The notes under the pieces were generated by a model. The model was not told the DNA's origin. It saw only the letters and a list, made by a program, of their open reading frames with translations, and searched no databases. A stretch of DNA of 64,000 nt from NCBI RefSeq assembly GCF_023631325.1, contig NZ_JALQDG010000021.1, forward strand, positions 248,001 through 312,000, given 5' to 3'. The stretch comes from Caballeronia sp. INDeC2. Its GTDB lineage: Bacteria > Pseudomonadota > Gammaproteobacteria > Burkholderiales > Burkholderiaceae. This document shows, piece by piece, positions 56,537 through 64,000 of the stretch; position 1 is the first letter of the stretch; each line of letters starts with the position of its first letter. The position numbers and the translations under genes were made by a program.

Positions 56537-57850
56537 TTACTCCCCCTTTAGGTTGCTTTTCTCGGCACGCAGGGCGTCAACCACGTGCTCGGCGCGCTCA
56601 AGCATGACCTCGATGCGCGGCGTCTTGTTACGTAGCGCCGTCAGACCTACTTCAAGCATCTCGATGCTATTGTCGAGCCGCCGCACGAGCCTTCCCCGTA
56701 GTCGCTCCAATTCATGCCGAAGGTGCATGCGTTCGGCCTCCTGCGCCTGACCCTGTTGAGCCAGCTCATCGGCGGTGCTGGCGCGCAGAGCCGCCAGCTC
56801 AGCTATACGTGCATCAAGCGCCAAGGTAGCTTGCTCCAATTGCTCCTCAAGTTGTGATACTTGAGAGCGCAGCGTACCCGTGTCGCGCTCGGCAACCTCC
56901 TGTGCCGCATGCGCCTCGGAAGCGCGTTGACGGAAGCGTTGGCAAACCAGACCAACGCCGGCGGACTGTTCTACCTCAGTGAGCGCACGCAGACGAGCAT
57001 TGTCATCGGCCAACTCGCGCGCGGCGGGAGCCCAGAGCGCGTGCAGGAGCAGCGATGCCAACTCCTCTAGGTTCACCCCCCGATTGCATGCAAACCAAGT
57101 CGCCAGAAGGTTCACGGAATTTCGCCGAAGCACCTGTAGGTCTGCGGGCTTGAGCTCGCGTTTTCCTTCAATATTCTTCGGCTCGAACCGAGCCAACGTG
57201 GCCATTGCATCGCCCATTGAAGGTCCTTCGGGCAGGTTGCACACCGCATCTTGGACATCAGGGGTAGCGAAAGCTGCGTGCCGCAGCATCACTTCCTTGA
57301 CGAATGAGGCGAGCGCCCCGCGCAAGGCAGGGAAGCCCTCCACTTCACGGCTCAATAGCAGCAACTGACGCGGCACCGATAAGAGAACATCTGCGTCGGC
57401 TAATACCATCAGACGTGCAGCGGCAGCCTCGTCCAGGCGCGGGCTTCCAGCGATGATACGTGTGACCTTCGGTTTCAGCGCCACACGCTGACCCTTTCGG
57501 GCGTAGACATGTGCGATGAATTGCTCGAGCGTTTCGATGTCTGGCTTGACTTTAGCCGGTCCGCTTCCTTTCGCATCCGGCTCGGAGGTCTCGGCTTCTC
57601 CTCTGGAGGTAGCCGGTGCAGTCGTGGAGGGCTGAGTCACCGCGTCCAGCAGTCCCGTACCCGAGGTGCTTTCCGAGACTGTTGATGCCAGGTCCGTTGA
57701 AGGCATCGGAGCCGCGCTCGTCACGGAAGCTGGCTGTGCTGACATTTCGTCCGTTGCGCGAGGCGCACGCACTGGCACCGGCTCGGAAAGCCTCACCTCA
57801 CCAGTCTTGGCGTTGATAATCGGGACCTGTCGTTTGTGGTCGGTGTTCAT
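56537..57850 (-). CDS. Coiled-coil protein of the BREX operon, unknown function
   Basis: A 437-aa protein in three parts. Residues 1-100 are disordered, rich in Ser, Thr, Pro and Ala (MNTDHKRQVPIINAKTGEVRLSEP). A helical region (about 100-285) includes KPDIETLEQFIAHVYARKGQR and RRNSVNLLATWFACNRGVNLEELASLL. Residues 290-437 are a strong coiled coil with heptads (TLRSQVSQLEEQLEQATLALDA). It could be a scaffold or a nucleotide-exchange-factor-like partner (GrpE-like in shape only) for the neighbouring Hsp70. Its ATG overlaps the zinc-finger gene's stop by 4 bases. Confidence 0.8.
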   Translation of the reverse strand: MNTDHKRQVPIINAKTGEVRLSEPVPVRAPRATDEMSAQPASVTSAAPMPSTDLASTVSESTSGTGLLDAVTQPSTTAPATSRGEAETSEPDAKGSGPAKVKPDIETLEQFIAHVYARKGQRVALKPKVTRIIAGSPRLDEAAAARLMVLADADVLLSVPRQLLLLSREVEGFPALRGALASFVKEVMLRHAAFATPDVQDAVCNLPEGPSMGDAMATLARFEPKNIEGKRELKPADLQVLRRNSVNLLATWFACNRGVNLEELASLLLHALWAPAARELADDNARLRALTEVEQSAGVGLVCQRFRQRASEAHAAQEVAERDTGTLRSQVSQLEEQLEQATLALDARIAELAALRASTADELAQQGQAQEAERMHLRHELERLRGRLVRRLDNSIEMLEVGLTALRNKTPRIEVMLERAEHVVDALRAEKSNLKGE

Positions 57851-58965
57851 GGTGTTCCTAGTCTCTCGAGCATTGTCTGGGCCCACACGCTGGTGTCGGC
57901 GGTACCAACCCACTCTCGAGCCAGTTTGCGTGCCTGACCATGCGACGCCGCATCGTCACGGGCAGCCAGCACTTCGACGGCCAACAACGCGCGTTTGAGG
58001 CGGTCGTAGCCCGCGGGGGCGCGGCGCAGGCGGACTTGCAATTCATCGGCGACCATCTTCAAAGCGCCCAAACCACGGCCAGCATCTGCCAACACTTGCA
58101 GCGTGTCCTGGTCCGTCAGGAGGTGCTCAATCGTACCAACGGGCGAGGGGGCAAACGCCGTCTCGAAGTGCCACGGCACACCTTGCAGCAGACCGGCAAA
58201 CGCACCGGAAGCGTGCCGCAATGGGCCTTCAGGCGACAACAACTCAGCGTCGTGGAACTGGTTGAAATGAAAAGCCACCAGCGCCCGCACACTCCTCGCC
58301 AGAGGGCGGTCGAATCCTGACAGGAGGTCCGTCGATTGCAAGAATTTCTCGGTATATTGGTCCGGGCGCAAGCCACTGTCCGGAGCCCGTTCCTTGGCCA
58401 TCACCCCGTAAAGATACTGACAAACACCATCGCAATAGGGCAGGGCGCTGGCAAAGCTACGGCAGTCCTGGATGAAGCGTGCCACCGCGTCGATTGTTAG
58501 TACATGGTCACGCGCCATTCGCAGGAAGGAACTTTCGACGCCGACCAGGTGGGCTTCGTCCGCGATGCGAAAGTCGAGCACGCAACGTGAGTCGGCGCCC
58601 TCATTGCCTAGCTCGATGTCGACGAACTCTTGGGTCATCATCGCCAAGTATGTGCCCAACGAGGCTGGCGCTACGGCTTTCCCGTTGACCCGGCTGTGCG
58701 TGACGTCCTCAACAACGACATCCGCGGGCTGCAGCGGCGTCATCACTTTCAGGGGCAACTGGCCTACGGCGCGACCACGCACAAGGAGCGAGGGCTGCCT
58801 CAGTGGATGTTGCTCAAACCGGTGGCGGCGCAGTGCCTCCAGGTTCGCGAAGTGCTGCGCACATTGCTCGCAGACGTAACGAGCAGGCGGCGGGGGTTGA
58901 TAGACGAATTCGTCCAGTCCTACGGGCTGATGAAACTCGATATACCCAGTGTGCCAGAAGCCCAT
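57847..58965 (-). CDS. C2H2 zinc-finger protein of the BREX operon, unknown function
   Basis: A 372-aa protein with one C2H2 finger near the N-terminus, YVCEQCAQHFANLEALRRH then RFEQHP (Cys32, Cys35, His48, His53), a pattern rare in bacteria. The finger could bind DNA or a protein. The rest is mostly helical, with LGTYLAMMTQEFVDIELGNE, YLYGVMAKERAP and HFNQFHDAELL. No enzymatic motif was recognised. I start it at the ATG at 58965, behind GGGGGA; a TTG two codons upstream overlaps the pglX stop. It links pglX to the coiled-coil and Hsp70-like genes. Confidence 0.8.
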   Translation of the reverse strand: MGFWHTGYIEFHQPVGLDEFVYQPPPPARYVCEQCAQHFANLEALRRHRFEQHPLRQPSLLVRGRAVGQLPLKVMTPLQPADVVVEDVTHSRVNGKAVAPASLGTYLAMMTQEFVDIELGNEGADSRCVLDFRIADEAHLVGVESSFLRMARDHVLTIDAVARFIQDCRSFASALPYCDGVCQYLYGVMAKERAPDSGLRPDQYTEKFLQSTDLLSGFDRPLARSVRALVAFHFNQFHDAELLSPEGPLRHASGAFAGLLQGVPWHFETAFAPSPVGTIEHLLTDQDTLQVLADAGRGLGALKMVADELQVRLRRAPAGYDRLKRALLAVEVLAARDDAASHGQARKLAREWVGTADTSVWAQTMLERLGTP

Positions 58966-58967
58966 GG

Positions 58968-61900
58968 TCAATCCCCCGACTTGGCTCGCGCTTTGCGCTT
59001 CTCGGCCACCGACAAATGATGGTCATTGACGCGCTCACCCTTGAACACTTGGTACCATGGTGCGCTTTCCACGTCCTTCCCGCGGTCCTTGTCCCAGTTG
59101 ATGTTGAGTTTGGGCTTCTTATTGTGGCGTAGGACCTCGGCGGTCATGAATGGACGGATGTTCAGGCGCACGCCGTCGTTGAGGTCGGGGTTCCAGCCGA
59201 TGGGCTGTTCAGCCAGCGACTTCCATCGCACGAAAATGTCGTATGGTGCCTCGCCTTCGAGGATAAGCTCCAAGCGCTGCTTCAGGTTTCGTGCGTACTC
59301 CAGGCGCGTTTGGGCACCATCGACACCCTCGCGTACGCCGGCCTCTTGCTGGCGAATCCAATCGCCCAGGTAAGTGTGAATGAGGCGCTCGAGGTTTTTC
59401 GCGTCAAGGGTGTGGTAGTTCACCAGTGCGGCAAAACCGTCCTTCAGGCCGTCCCAGACGTGCCAGATGAAGGGGCGGTGCTGGAAGCACTTAACGTGCT
59501 GCTCGAAGAACTTGTCGCGTAGCCAGACATCTAGCCCCTTGCCGACACAGTCGGCATCGGCCAGTAGTTTGTCGAGTATGGCTGGCTTCCAGCTGCCGGG
59601 CTTCACGGTCTCCCAGGCGGAAATCAGCAGCTTCAGCATGCGCTCATGTGCGGGCGGTTCGCCGCGCACGGTGGGTAGGCAAATGATGCCGTCGTCGTCG
59701 ACGTGCTCAGCCAACTGCTCGCAGCGGGCAATCCAGGTGCGGGCCTCGTCGGCCAGCTCCATCGATGCGTCAGATTCCGCTGGCCAGCGATAGCCCGCCA
59801 GACGGGCGACGGCCACTTGCAGCGGGTAAGTGGAGGGCTGCGGGTGACCGTGAAACAGCCATTGGGTGGGCGCGTCAGAATAGGGTTGCGGTAGGCCGAA
59901 GGGGTAGCGCTTGGATGCGACTTCTTGCCAATGGAGAAGGTCGAACGGAACCTTTGTAAGCGTCGCGTTTGCGACGGACATCTTGTTGTCGATGCGTCGA
60001 ATAGCCTGCATGTACTCGTCGGACGCGCAGAAACACCAAATTGCAGATAGATGGTTTGCGTCAGTCGGGACTATGGGGCCCATGTTGCTGTCAAAGGCTG
60101 CACCCAAATAAAGCGAGGCAGGAAGACTTGCCATTTGGCCGACAGCGACGCCCTTCGTGCCCCACGCCGACAGTCCTTGGCGTCGCGCAAGTCCGTCGCC
60201 CTCTGACTCCCATCGGAGGCAGCTGTCAAGACCGTCATATTCGAAACCACCTCTTGACGGACTTTGAAACGGAATCCAGCTATTCCCGTCTAGGCTCACT
60301 TCCCAAACCTTGGCACGAAAGCGTCCGTCGTCCCCGGTCTTAATCCCTTGGTAGGACCGCGCGTACCGCTCAAGCAACGTGACTTCACTCGTTTCAGTAA
60401 GGAGGACTCGAGCCTCAGGGTTTCCGAACTGCCCCTTCTGGCTTACTTCCACAACCTCGCCTTCGCGCAGCAGCGCCGCCTTCTCCTGAGCCAACCTAGG
60501 CGCACTCGCATCAACGCCGCGCATCCGAAAACCGTCTCCCACCGGGGCGTGGCTTTGGGTGAGGAGTATCGCCTGCACTACCTCTCCGCTGATGGTTTCG
60601 AAGGCGCCAGAGCCCAGCCGAGCCAACAGGTTCCACTGCGCGAGCTTAAGCAGCGATTCGCGCTGTTTCCTATAGCTGCTAAGGAACAGCCAGTTCTGCG
60701 GCATCACGATTTGCACCACACCTGCGCCCGTGCTGCCTTCAGGCTCGCGCGCGAGTTCCAAACATCGCTCCAAGAACACGTTGGCCAGGTCGTTCTTTGC
60801 CTCGGGATAATGGCTTTCGCAGAAGTCCTTCAGAGTGTCTTGCTGCTTTCCGCGCGTCAGATAAGGCACGTTGGTCAAAACGAGGTGATAACGCGCTTCC
60901 AGCAGCCGGGCGGCATCCAGCAAGCCACGAGCGGTCAGGGCCAAGTCCCAAGTATCGTCCTGCAGCTCGCTGGCCTGCCCCCACAGCGTGGCCGGGCGTT
61001 CTGTAGCCAAGGCACTCTCGAGCAGTTCGCGCAAGGTGTCGAAGCTCGACGTGGCCAAGTCGTTCTTCAGGCTTCGCGCCGGGTCCAGTAGGCTGCCTAG
61101 CAACGGTGCCTTGGCAAAGCTGGCGTGCAGCAGGCGCAGCTCCTGCCGAAGATATTCGGCGTTTGGCGCGTCGTCAGACACGAGTGCCATCCAATCCTCG
61201 GCCTTAGCCGCCACCTTCAAGCCGCAGCAGGCCACCTGCGGTACCGGCATTTCGGCGCGCACACCCAGCGGATAACCGTTCTCGTCCGGAAAGCGCCAAG
61301 CGGCGAGGGCCAGCGCAAAGACAGCGATTTCCACGCAGCGAGCGTCCAGCTCAAGGCCGTAAAGGTTGTCGGACAGCACGGCATCCACTGCCTCGCTCGC
61401 GCCCAAGTCCTCGGCAACCATGCGCATGGGCACCAGCATCAGGAAGGCTGCTACGAGGAAGTGGCCCGAGCCGCAGCAGGGGTCGAGCAGCTTGAAATTT
61501 TGCAGGAGGTCGGGCCAGCCTTCGAAGTTGCCGGCGGCGGGCATACCGTCACCCAAGGTGCGCAGATAGGTCAGCGGCACAGGACAGGCTTTGCCTGGGT
61601 GGCGCGTCACCCACCAAGCGCCCAGCGAGTTGTGAAGCAGGAAGTCCACCATATACGGTTCGGTGAAGAGTTGAGTGACGGCGGGCAACTCGTCGGCACC
61701 AATCTTCACTTCCGAGGCGTTGACCTCGTCCTTGCGCTTCGCCTGCCAGAACTGATAGACCCAACCCAAGCTGTCACTGGCCTTGAAAACCTCATTGGAT
61801 AACGCGGCCAGCAGACGTTCCATCTCGCGTTGGTGTTCGGGGGCGAAGGCTAACCCGAACACCGGGCTAAGTGGCTTGAAGACCTGCGGCAACATGCGAG

Positions 61901-62345
61901 CGGCCAACTTGCCTGCCAATTCCCACTTGGTCTTGGCGCCCAGGTTCATTGCTGGGTCGGCCTCCTGCGCCAGCGCTTCGCAATCATCCAAGGAGACAGC
62001 AGCACCGGGTTCCCATAACAGCAGCCCATTCTCGGCTAGGAAACGTGCAAACAGCATGCGATGCCAGTGCTCAAAGGCCACTTCCCACACTAGGTGTTGG
62101 ACACCCTGCGTGTCATTACTGGCCTTCACATCACCCAACGCACGGCCGTGAGCACGCAGGCGGCGGCGCAGAGCCTTAAACTCGTCGGTCAGGTAATCGG
62201 GAGCCTTGGCTTCCGCCACCGCCATCTGGGCTAGCGCGGCACCCGCGCCTTTCTCGGCCACGTCGCGAGCCGCCTTGATGGTGTTTTCCAATTGGGCGCG
62301 CAGTGGCTTGGGCAGCGGTTGGTTATTGATGCTGTGTGTCGGCAT
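58968..62345 (-). CDS. pglX: BREX adenine-specific DNA methyltransferase PglX
   Basis: A 1125-aa PglX. The N-terminal 280 residues are helical. The S-adenosylmethionine motif I DPCCGSGHFLVAAF is at about 287-300, and the catalytic motif IV is TNVPYLTRGKQ (about 488-498), a variant of NPPY. The second half carries target recognition (YQGIKTGDDGRF, SLDGNSWIPF). It methylates one adenine of an asymmetric site, marking self and supporting exclusion of phage. Short tandem repeats stand directly before its ATG. It overlaps or abuts the zinc-finger gene downstream. Confidence 0.92.
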   Translation of the reverse strand: MPTHSINNQPLPKPLRAQLENTIKAARDVAEKGAGAALAQMAVAEAKAPDYLTDEFKALRRRLRAHGRALGDVKASNDTQGVQHLVWEVAFEHWHRMLFARFLAENGLLLWEPGAAVSLDDCEALAQEADPAMNLGAKTKWELAGKLAARMLPQVFKPLSPVFGLAFAPEHQREMERLLAALSNEVFKASDSLGWVYQFWQAKRKDEVNASEVKIGADELPAVTQLFTEPYMVDFLLHNSLGAWWVTRHPGKACPVPLTYLRTLGDGMPAAGNFEGWPDLLQNFKLLDPCCGSGHFLVAAFLMLVPMRMVAEDLGASEAVDAVLSDNLYGLELDARCVEIAVFALALAAWRFPDENGYPLGVRAEMPVPQVACCGLKVAAKAEDWMALVSDDAPNAEYLRQELRLLHASFAKAPLLGSLLDPARSLKNDLATSSFDTLRELLESALATERPATLWGQASELQDDTWDLALTARGLLDAARLLEARYHLVLTNVPYLTRGKQQDTLKDFCESHYPEAKNDLANVFLERCLELAREPEGSTGAGVVQIVMPQNWLFLSSYRKQRESLLKLAQWNLLARLGSGAFETISGEVVQAILLTQSHAPVGDGFRMRGVDASAPRLAQEKAALLREGEVVEVSQKGQFGNPEARVLLTETSEVTLLERYARSYQGIKTGDDGRFRAKVWEVSLDGNSWIPFQSPSRGGFEYDGLDSCLRWESEGDGLARRQGLSAWGTKGVAVGQMASLPASLYLGAAFDSNMGPIVPTDANHLSAIWCFCASDEYMQAIRRIDNKMSVANATLTKVPFDLLHWQEVASKRYPFGLPQPYSDAPTQWLFHGHPQPSTYPLQVAVARLAGYRWPAESDASMELADEARTWIARCEQLAEHVDDDGIICLPTVRGEPPAHERMLKLLISAWETVKPGSWKPAILDKLLADADCVGKGLDVWLRDKFFEQHVKCFQHRPFIWHVWDGLKDGFAALVNYHTLDAKNLERLIHTYLGDWIRQQEAGVREGVDGAQTRLEYARNLKQRLELILEGEAPYDIFVRWKSLAEQPIGWNPDLNDGVRLNIRPFMTAEVLRHNKKPKLNINWDKDRGKDVESAPWYQVFKGERVNDHHLSVAEKRKARAKSGD

Positions 62346-62352
62346 GGCCTTT

Positions 62353-62378
62353 ATGTCTTTTAATGTCTTTTATGTCTT
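62353..62378. repeat. Short tandem repeats before pglX
   Basis: atgtctt occurs at 62353, 62363 and 62372, spaced 10 and 9 bases. On the coding strand this reads as three gacat-aaaa units directly upstream of the pglX ATG at 62345, overlapping the place of its ribosome-binding site. Confidence 0.6.
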
Positions 62379-62433
62379 ATCTGTGTCGAAACTCGGGTAT
62401 TTGAAGAACTGTTACCCGTTCCCTGGTTATATT

Positions 62434-64000
62434 TTAGAGAGCCACTGGCCCGTGCTTGAGTTTCTCCGTCAATAAATCCTCCACCTCCACCAGCCAAGCC
62501 TGCAGCTCCGCCTCGTCATTCAAGGTTCTGCGTGGGATAGTCACGTGCACCACATTTGGCTTAAGCAACTGCACCGCGGCATGACGAGCGGACTCAAAGC
62601 GGCTTGCCAGGGCCTGCGTTTTGGCGCTCCAATGACCAAGGTCGCACTCGTCCAGCGCGTCTTGCAACTGCTCGGGCGTGCCCAGCGCAGTCTTAGTCGG
62701 TGTGTTCAGATGATGGACCTGAGTAAGCTCGGTGCGTTGAACTTCGGTGAGCTTTGCCCAGTCGGCGTCGGCCTGCAAATGCGCCTGCTGCTGTGAGAAC
62801 TTCTGTTCGAACGCATCGAGCTTCGCCTTCAGTGCTTGGCGCAGCAGGTCCACAACCTTGTCGAGCAGCGGGCGCACCGGGTCGGGCTCAGCCAGCAGAC
62901 TGCGCTGAACCTCGATGGCATCCATTTCCGCCTTCAGCTCCGCATAGGGTCCCAAGTCTTTAGCGTGGCGTAGCAGTTCAGTGAGCTGGCGCCAGGCAGG
63001 TAGGCGCTTGGCAATAGCGTCAGCTATTTGAACCCAAGACTTGGACAGACCGACGATTTCATCAAAACCTTCAAAGAGAGCCAGTAGCTGCGCATTGCCC
63101 GATTGGCCTTCGAGGGATTCGATGAACGCTGGCTTAGGCATTTGCGGCGCGGGCGCGAAGCCACCAGCCTTAGCCGCCTGCTCACGTAGCTTGGCCAACA
63201 ATGCGGGCGCCTTAGTCAACTCTTCCTTCGGCTGGCATGGCACGCCCACCATGCTGAACAACGAGCGAATCTTGATAAGCTGCGGCGGCGTGATGTTGAC
63301 GCTCTCGCGCTGGAAAGACGACTGCGTCAGCTTGGCGCGGTCAAGGCTTTTTGCATCGACAGATTTGGAGGATGCATCGGTCGCCTTGATATGACCAGCG
63401 GCCAGCAATGCATATAGGGCACCGTCAATAGAATCACGCGGCCAGCCATACGGTGGAGCATCAAAGTTGTCGCGAATCTCGCCCCCCTTCTTGCCGGCGC
63501 CGATAAACGCAAGCAGCTTCTGGCAGACCGGATGCTTGTCGGCTTCTTGGCTGTGCCCCACAGCCTTGAGGGCTTCCAGATTGCCTTTGCGAGCCTCGTC
63601 CAACACCTTGCTCCACTGGTCGTGGTCAGCTGCGTCGAACTGGCTATATAAGCGAATTGCAGAAGCTTTGGCGGCGCGGTTGATTCGGTCGGCAAGGTCG
63701 TTGCCGTCTTGCGCTTCCTGGCCACCTGCCTGAAACACGCGCGCTCCCCCGAAGAGCAGTTCCAGCAGTTCAATTAGCTCCTTTTCCGCGGCGCGCTGAC
63801 GGCTCTCCATTGAGCGTTGCGCGTCGCGGCCCTCTTCGGTAGAGGGACTGCCCTTCTTCTGCAGCGTCGTGCGCGCGGCTTCCAGCGCCACAATGGCGTT
63901 GGCGATTTCGGTTTTGTGCTGCGCGGGCAGAAAAGCGAACAACGTCGGGTTATCGGTCGCCTTGGCCCTAGCCTCGGCGATGACAGACTTCTCCTCGGCT
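62434..64000 (-). CDS. brxC: BREX P-loop protein BrxC, C-terminal part
   Basis: The frame is open from the right edge to the stop at 62434, giving about 521 residues of the C-terminal part. It is helical and charged, with coiled-coil stretches (KAKLDAFEQKFSQQQAHLQADADWAK) and PPYGWPRDSIDGALYALLAAGHI, characteristic of BrxC/PglY C-terminal halves. The P-loop ATPase domain, expected in the first 500 residues or so, lies beyond the window, as would brxA and brxB. A TTG at 63940-63942 is in frame but not a start. It is separated from pglX by 88 bases. Confidence 0.82.
   Translation of the reverse strand, partial: AEEKSVIAEARAKATDNPTLFAFLPAQHKTEIANAIVALEAARTTLQKKGSPSTEEGRDAQRSMESRQRAAEKELIELLELLFGGARVFQAGGQEAQDGNDLADRINRAAKASAIRLYSQFDAADHDQWSKVLDEARKGNLEALKAVGHSQEADKHPVCQKLLAFIGAGKKGGEIRDNFDAPPYGWPRDSIDGALYALLAAGHIKATDASSKSVDAKSLDRAKLTQSSFQRESVNITPPQLIKIRSLFSMVGVPCQPKEELTKAPALLAKLREQAAKAGGFAPAPQMPKPAFIESLEGQSGNAQLLALFEGFDEIVGLSKSWVQIADAIAKRLPAWRQLTELLRHAKDLGPYAELKAEMDAIEVQRSLLAEPDPVRPLLDKVVDLLRQALKAKLDAFEQKFSQQQAHLQADADWAKLTEVQRTELTQVHHLNTPTKTALGTPEQLQDALDECDLGHWSAKTQALASRFESARHAAVQLLKPNVVHVTIPRRTLNDEAELQAWLVEVEDLLTEKLKHGPVAL

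Noticed and set aside
58968..62345. PglX taken as inactive because motif IV is NVPY instead of NPPY
   Set aside because: Asn, Pro and Tyr are kept; substitutions at the second position occur in active adenine methyltransferases, and motif I is intact.

Overview
The window is a G+C-rich chromosomal segment from a beta-proteobacterium of the Burkholderiaceae, most likely the Caballeronia/Paraburkholderia/Burkholderia group. This rests on the gene order mnmE - yidC - yidD - rnpA - rpmH | dnaA - dnaN - gyrB, on the rsmI / yraN - diaA - dolP-like - cytochrome c cluster, and on the character of the encoded proteins. It spans the replication-initiation neighbourhood of the main chromosome and carries two separate anti-phage-type loci, one inside an integrated element at a tRNA gene and one directly behind gyrB.

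Region 1 (1-17.2 kb) is ordinary core and accessory chromosome: an iron-linked PepSY membrane protein with a Fur-box-like site, the SrkA kinase, two MFS transporters, a dienelactone hydrolase, a LivK-type binding protein, a HugZ-like protein, an H-NS-like protein, a CDF metal exporter, an Lrp regulator, an exonuclease, a metallo-beta-lactamase-fold hydrolase, RlpA, RsmI, YraN, DiaA, a BON lipoprotein and a cytochrome c. It ends with an intact tRNA-Ala(CGC).

Region 2 (17.24-34.52 kb) is a 17.3-kb integrated element bounded by 45-bp direct copies of the tRNA-Ala 3' end. It reads like an integrated, mobilizable plasmid. It has a small HTH protein, a RepA-type initiator followed by iteron-like repeats, a TraK-like gene, an oriT closely resembling that of IncP plasmid RP4, traJ, and only three mating-pair genes (trbJ, a trbK-like lipoprotein, trbL). 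No relaxase, coupling protein or other Trb/VirB component is present. The cargo is a five-gene cluster: OLD-type ATPase/TOPRIM nuclease, 5-methylcytosine methyltransferase, UvrD-type helicase with Fe-S PD-(D/E)XK nuclease, Vsr, and HNH endonuclease. The integrase gene at the right end is chimeric: its last third, including the HxxR box and tyrosine, is replaced by part of a PEP-utilizing enzyme.

Region 3 (34.6-50.1 kb) returns to core genome: VOC protein, YaeQ, a LysE exporter, a histidine kinase, MnmE, a repressor-like protein, YidC, YidD, RnpA, L34, DnaA, DnaN and GyrB.

Region 4 (50.25 kb to the right edge) is a minus-strand BREX operon in transcription order brxC (cut by the window edge) - pglX - C2H2 zinc-finger protein - coiled-coil protein - Hsp70-like ATPase - pglZ - brxL. 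The three genes between pglX and pglZ are not part of the classical six-gene type 1 BREX set. They are coupled by 4-bp overlaps or gaps of a few bases, which suggests a chaperone-containing BREX variant. No CRISPR array, rRNA gene or insertion sequence was seen.
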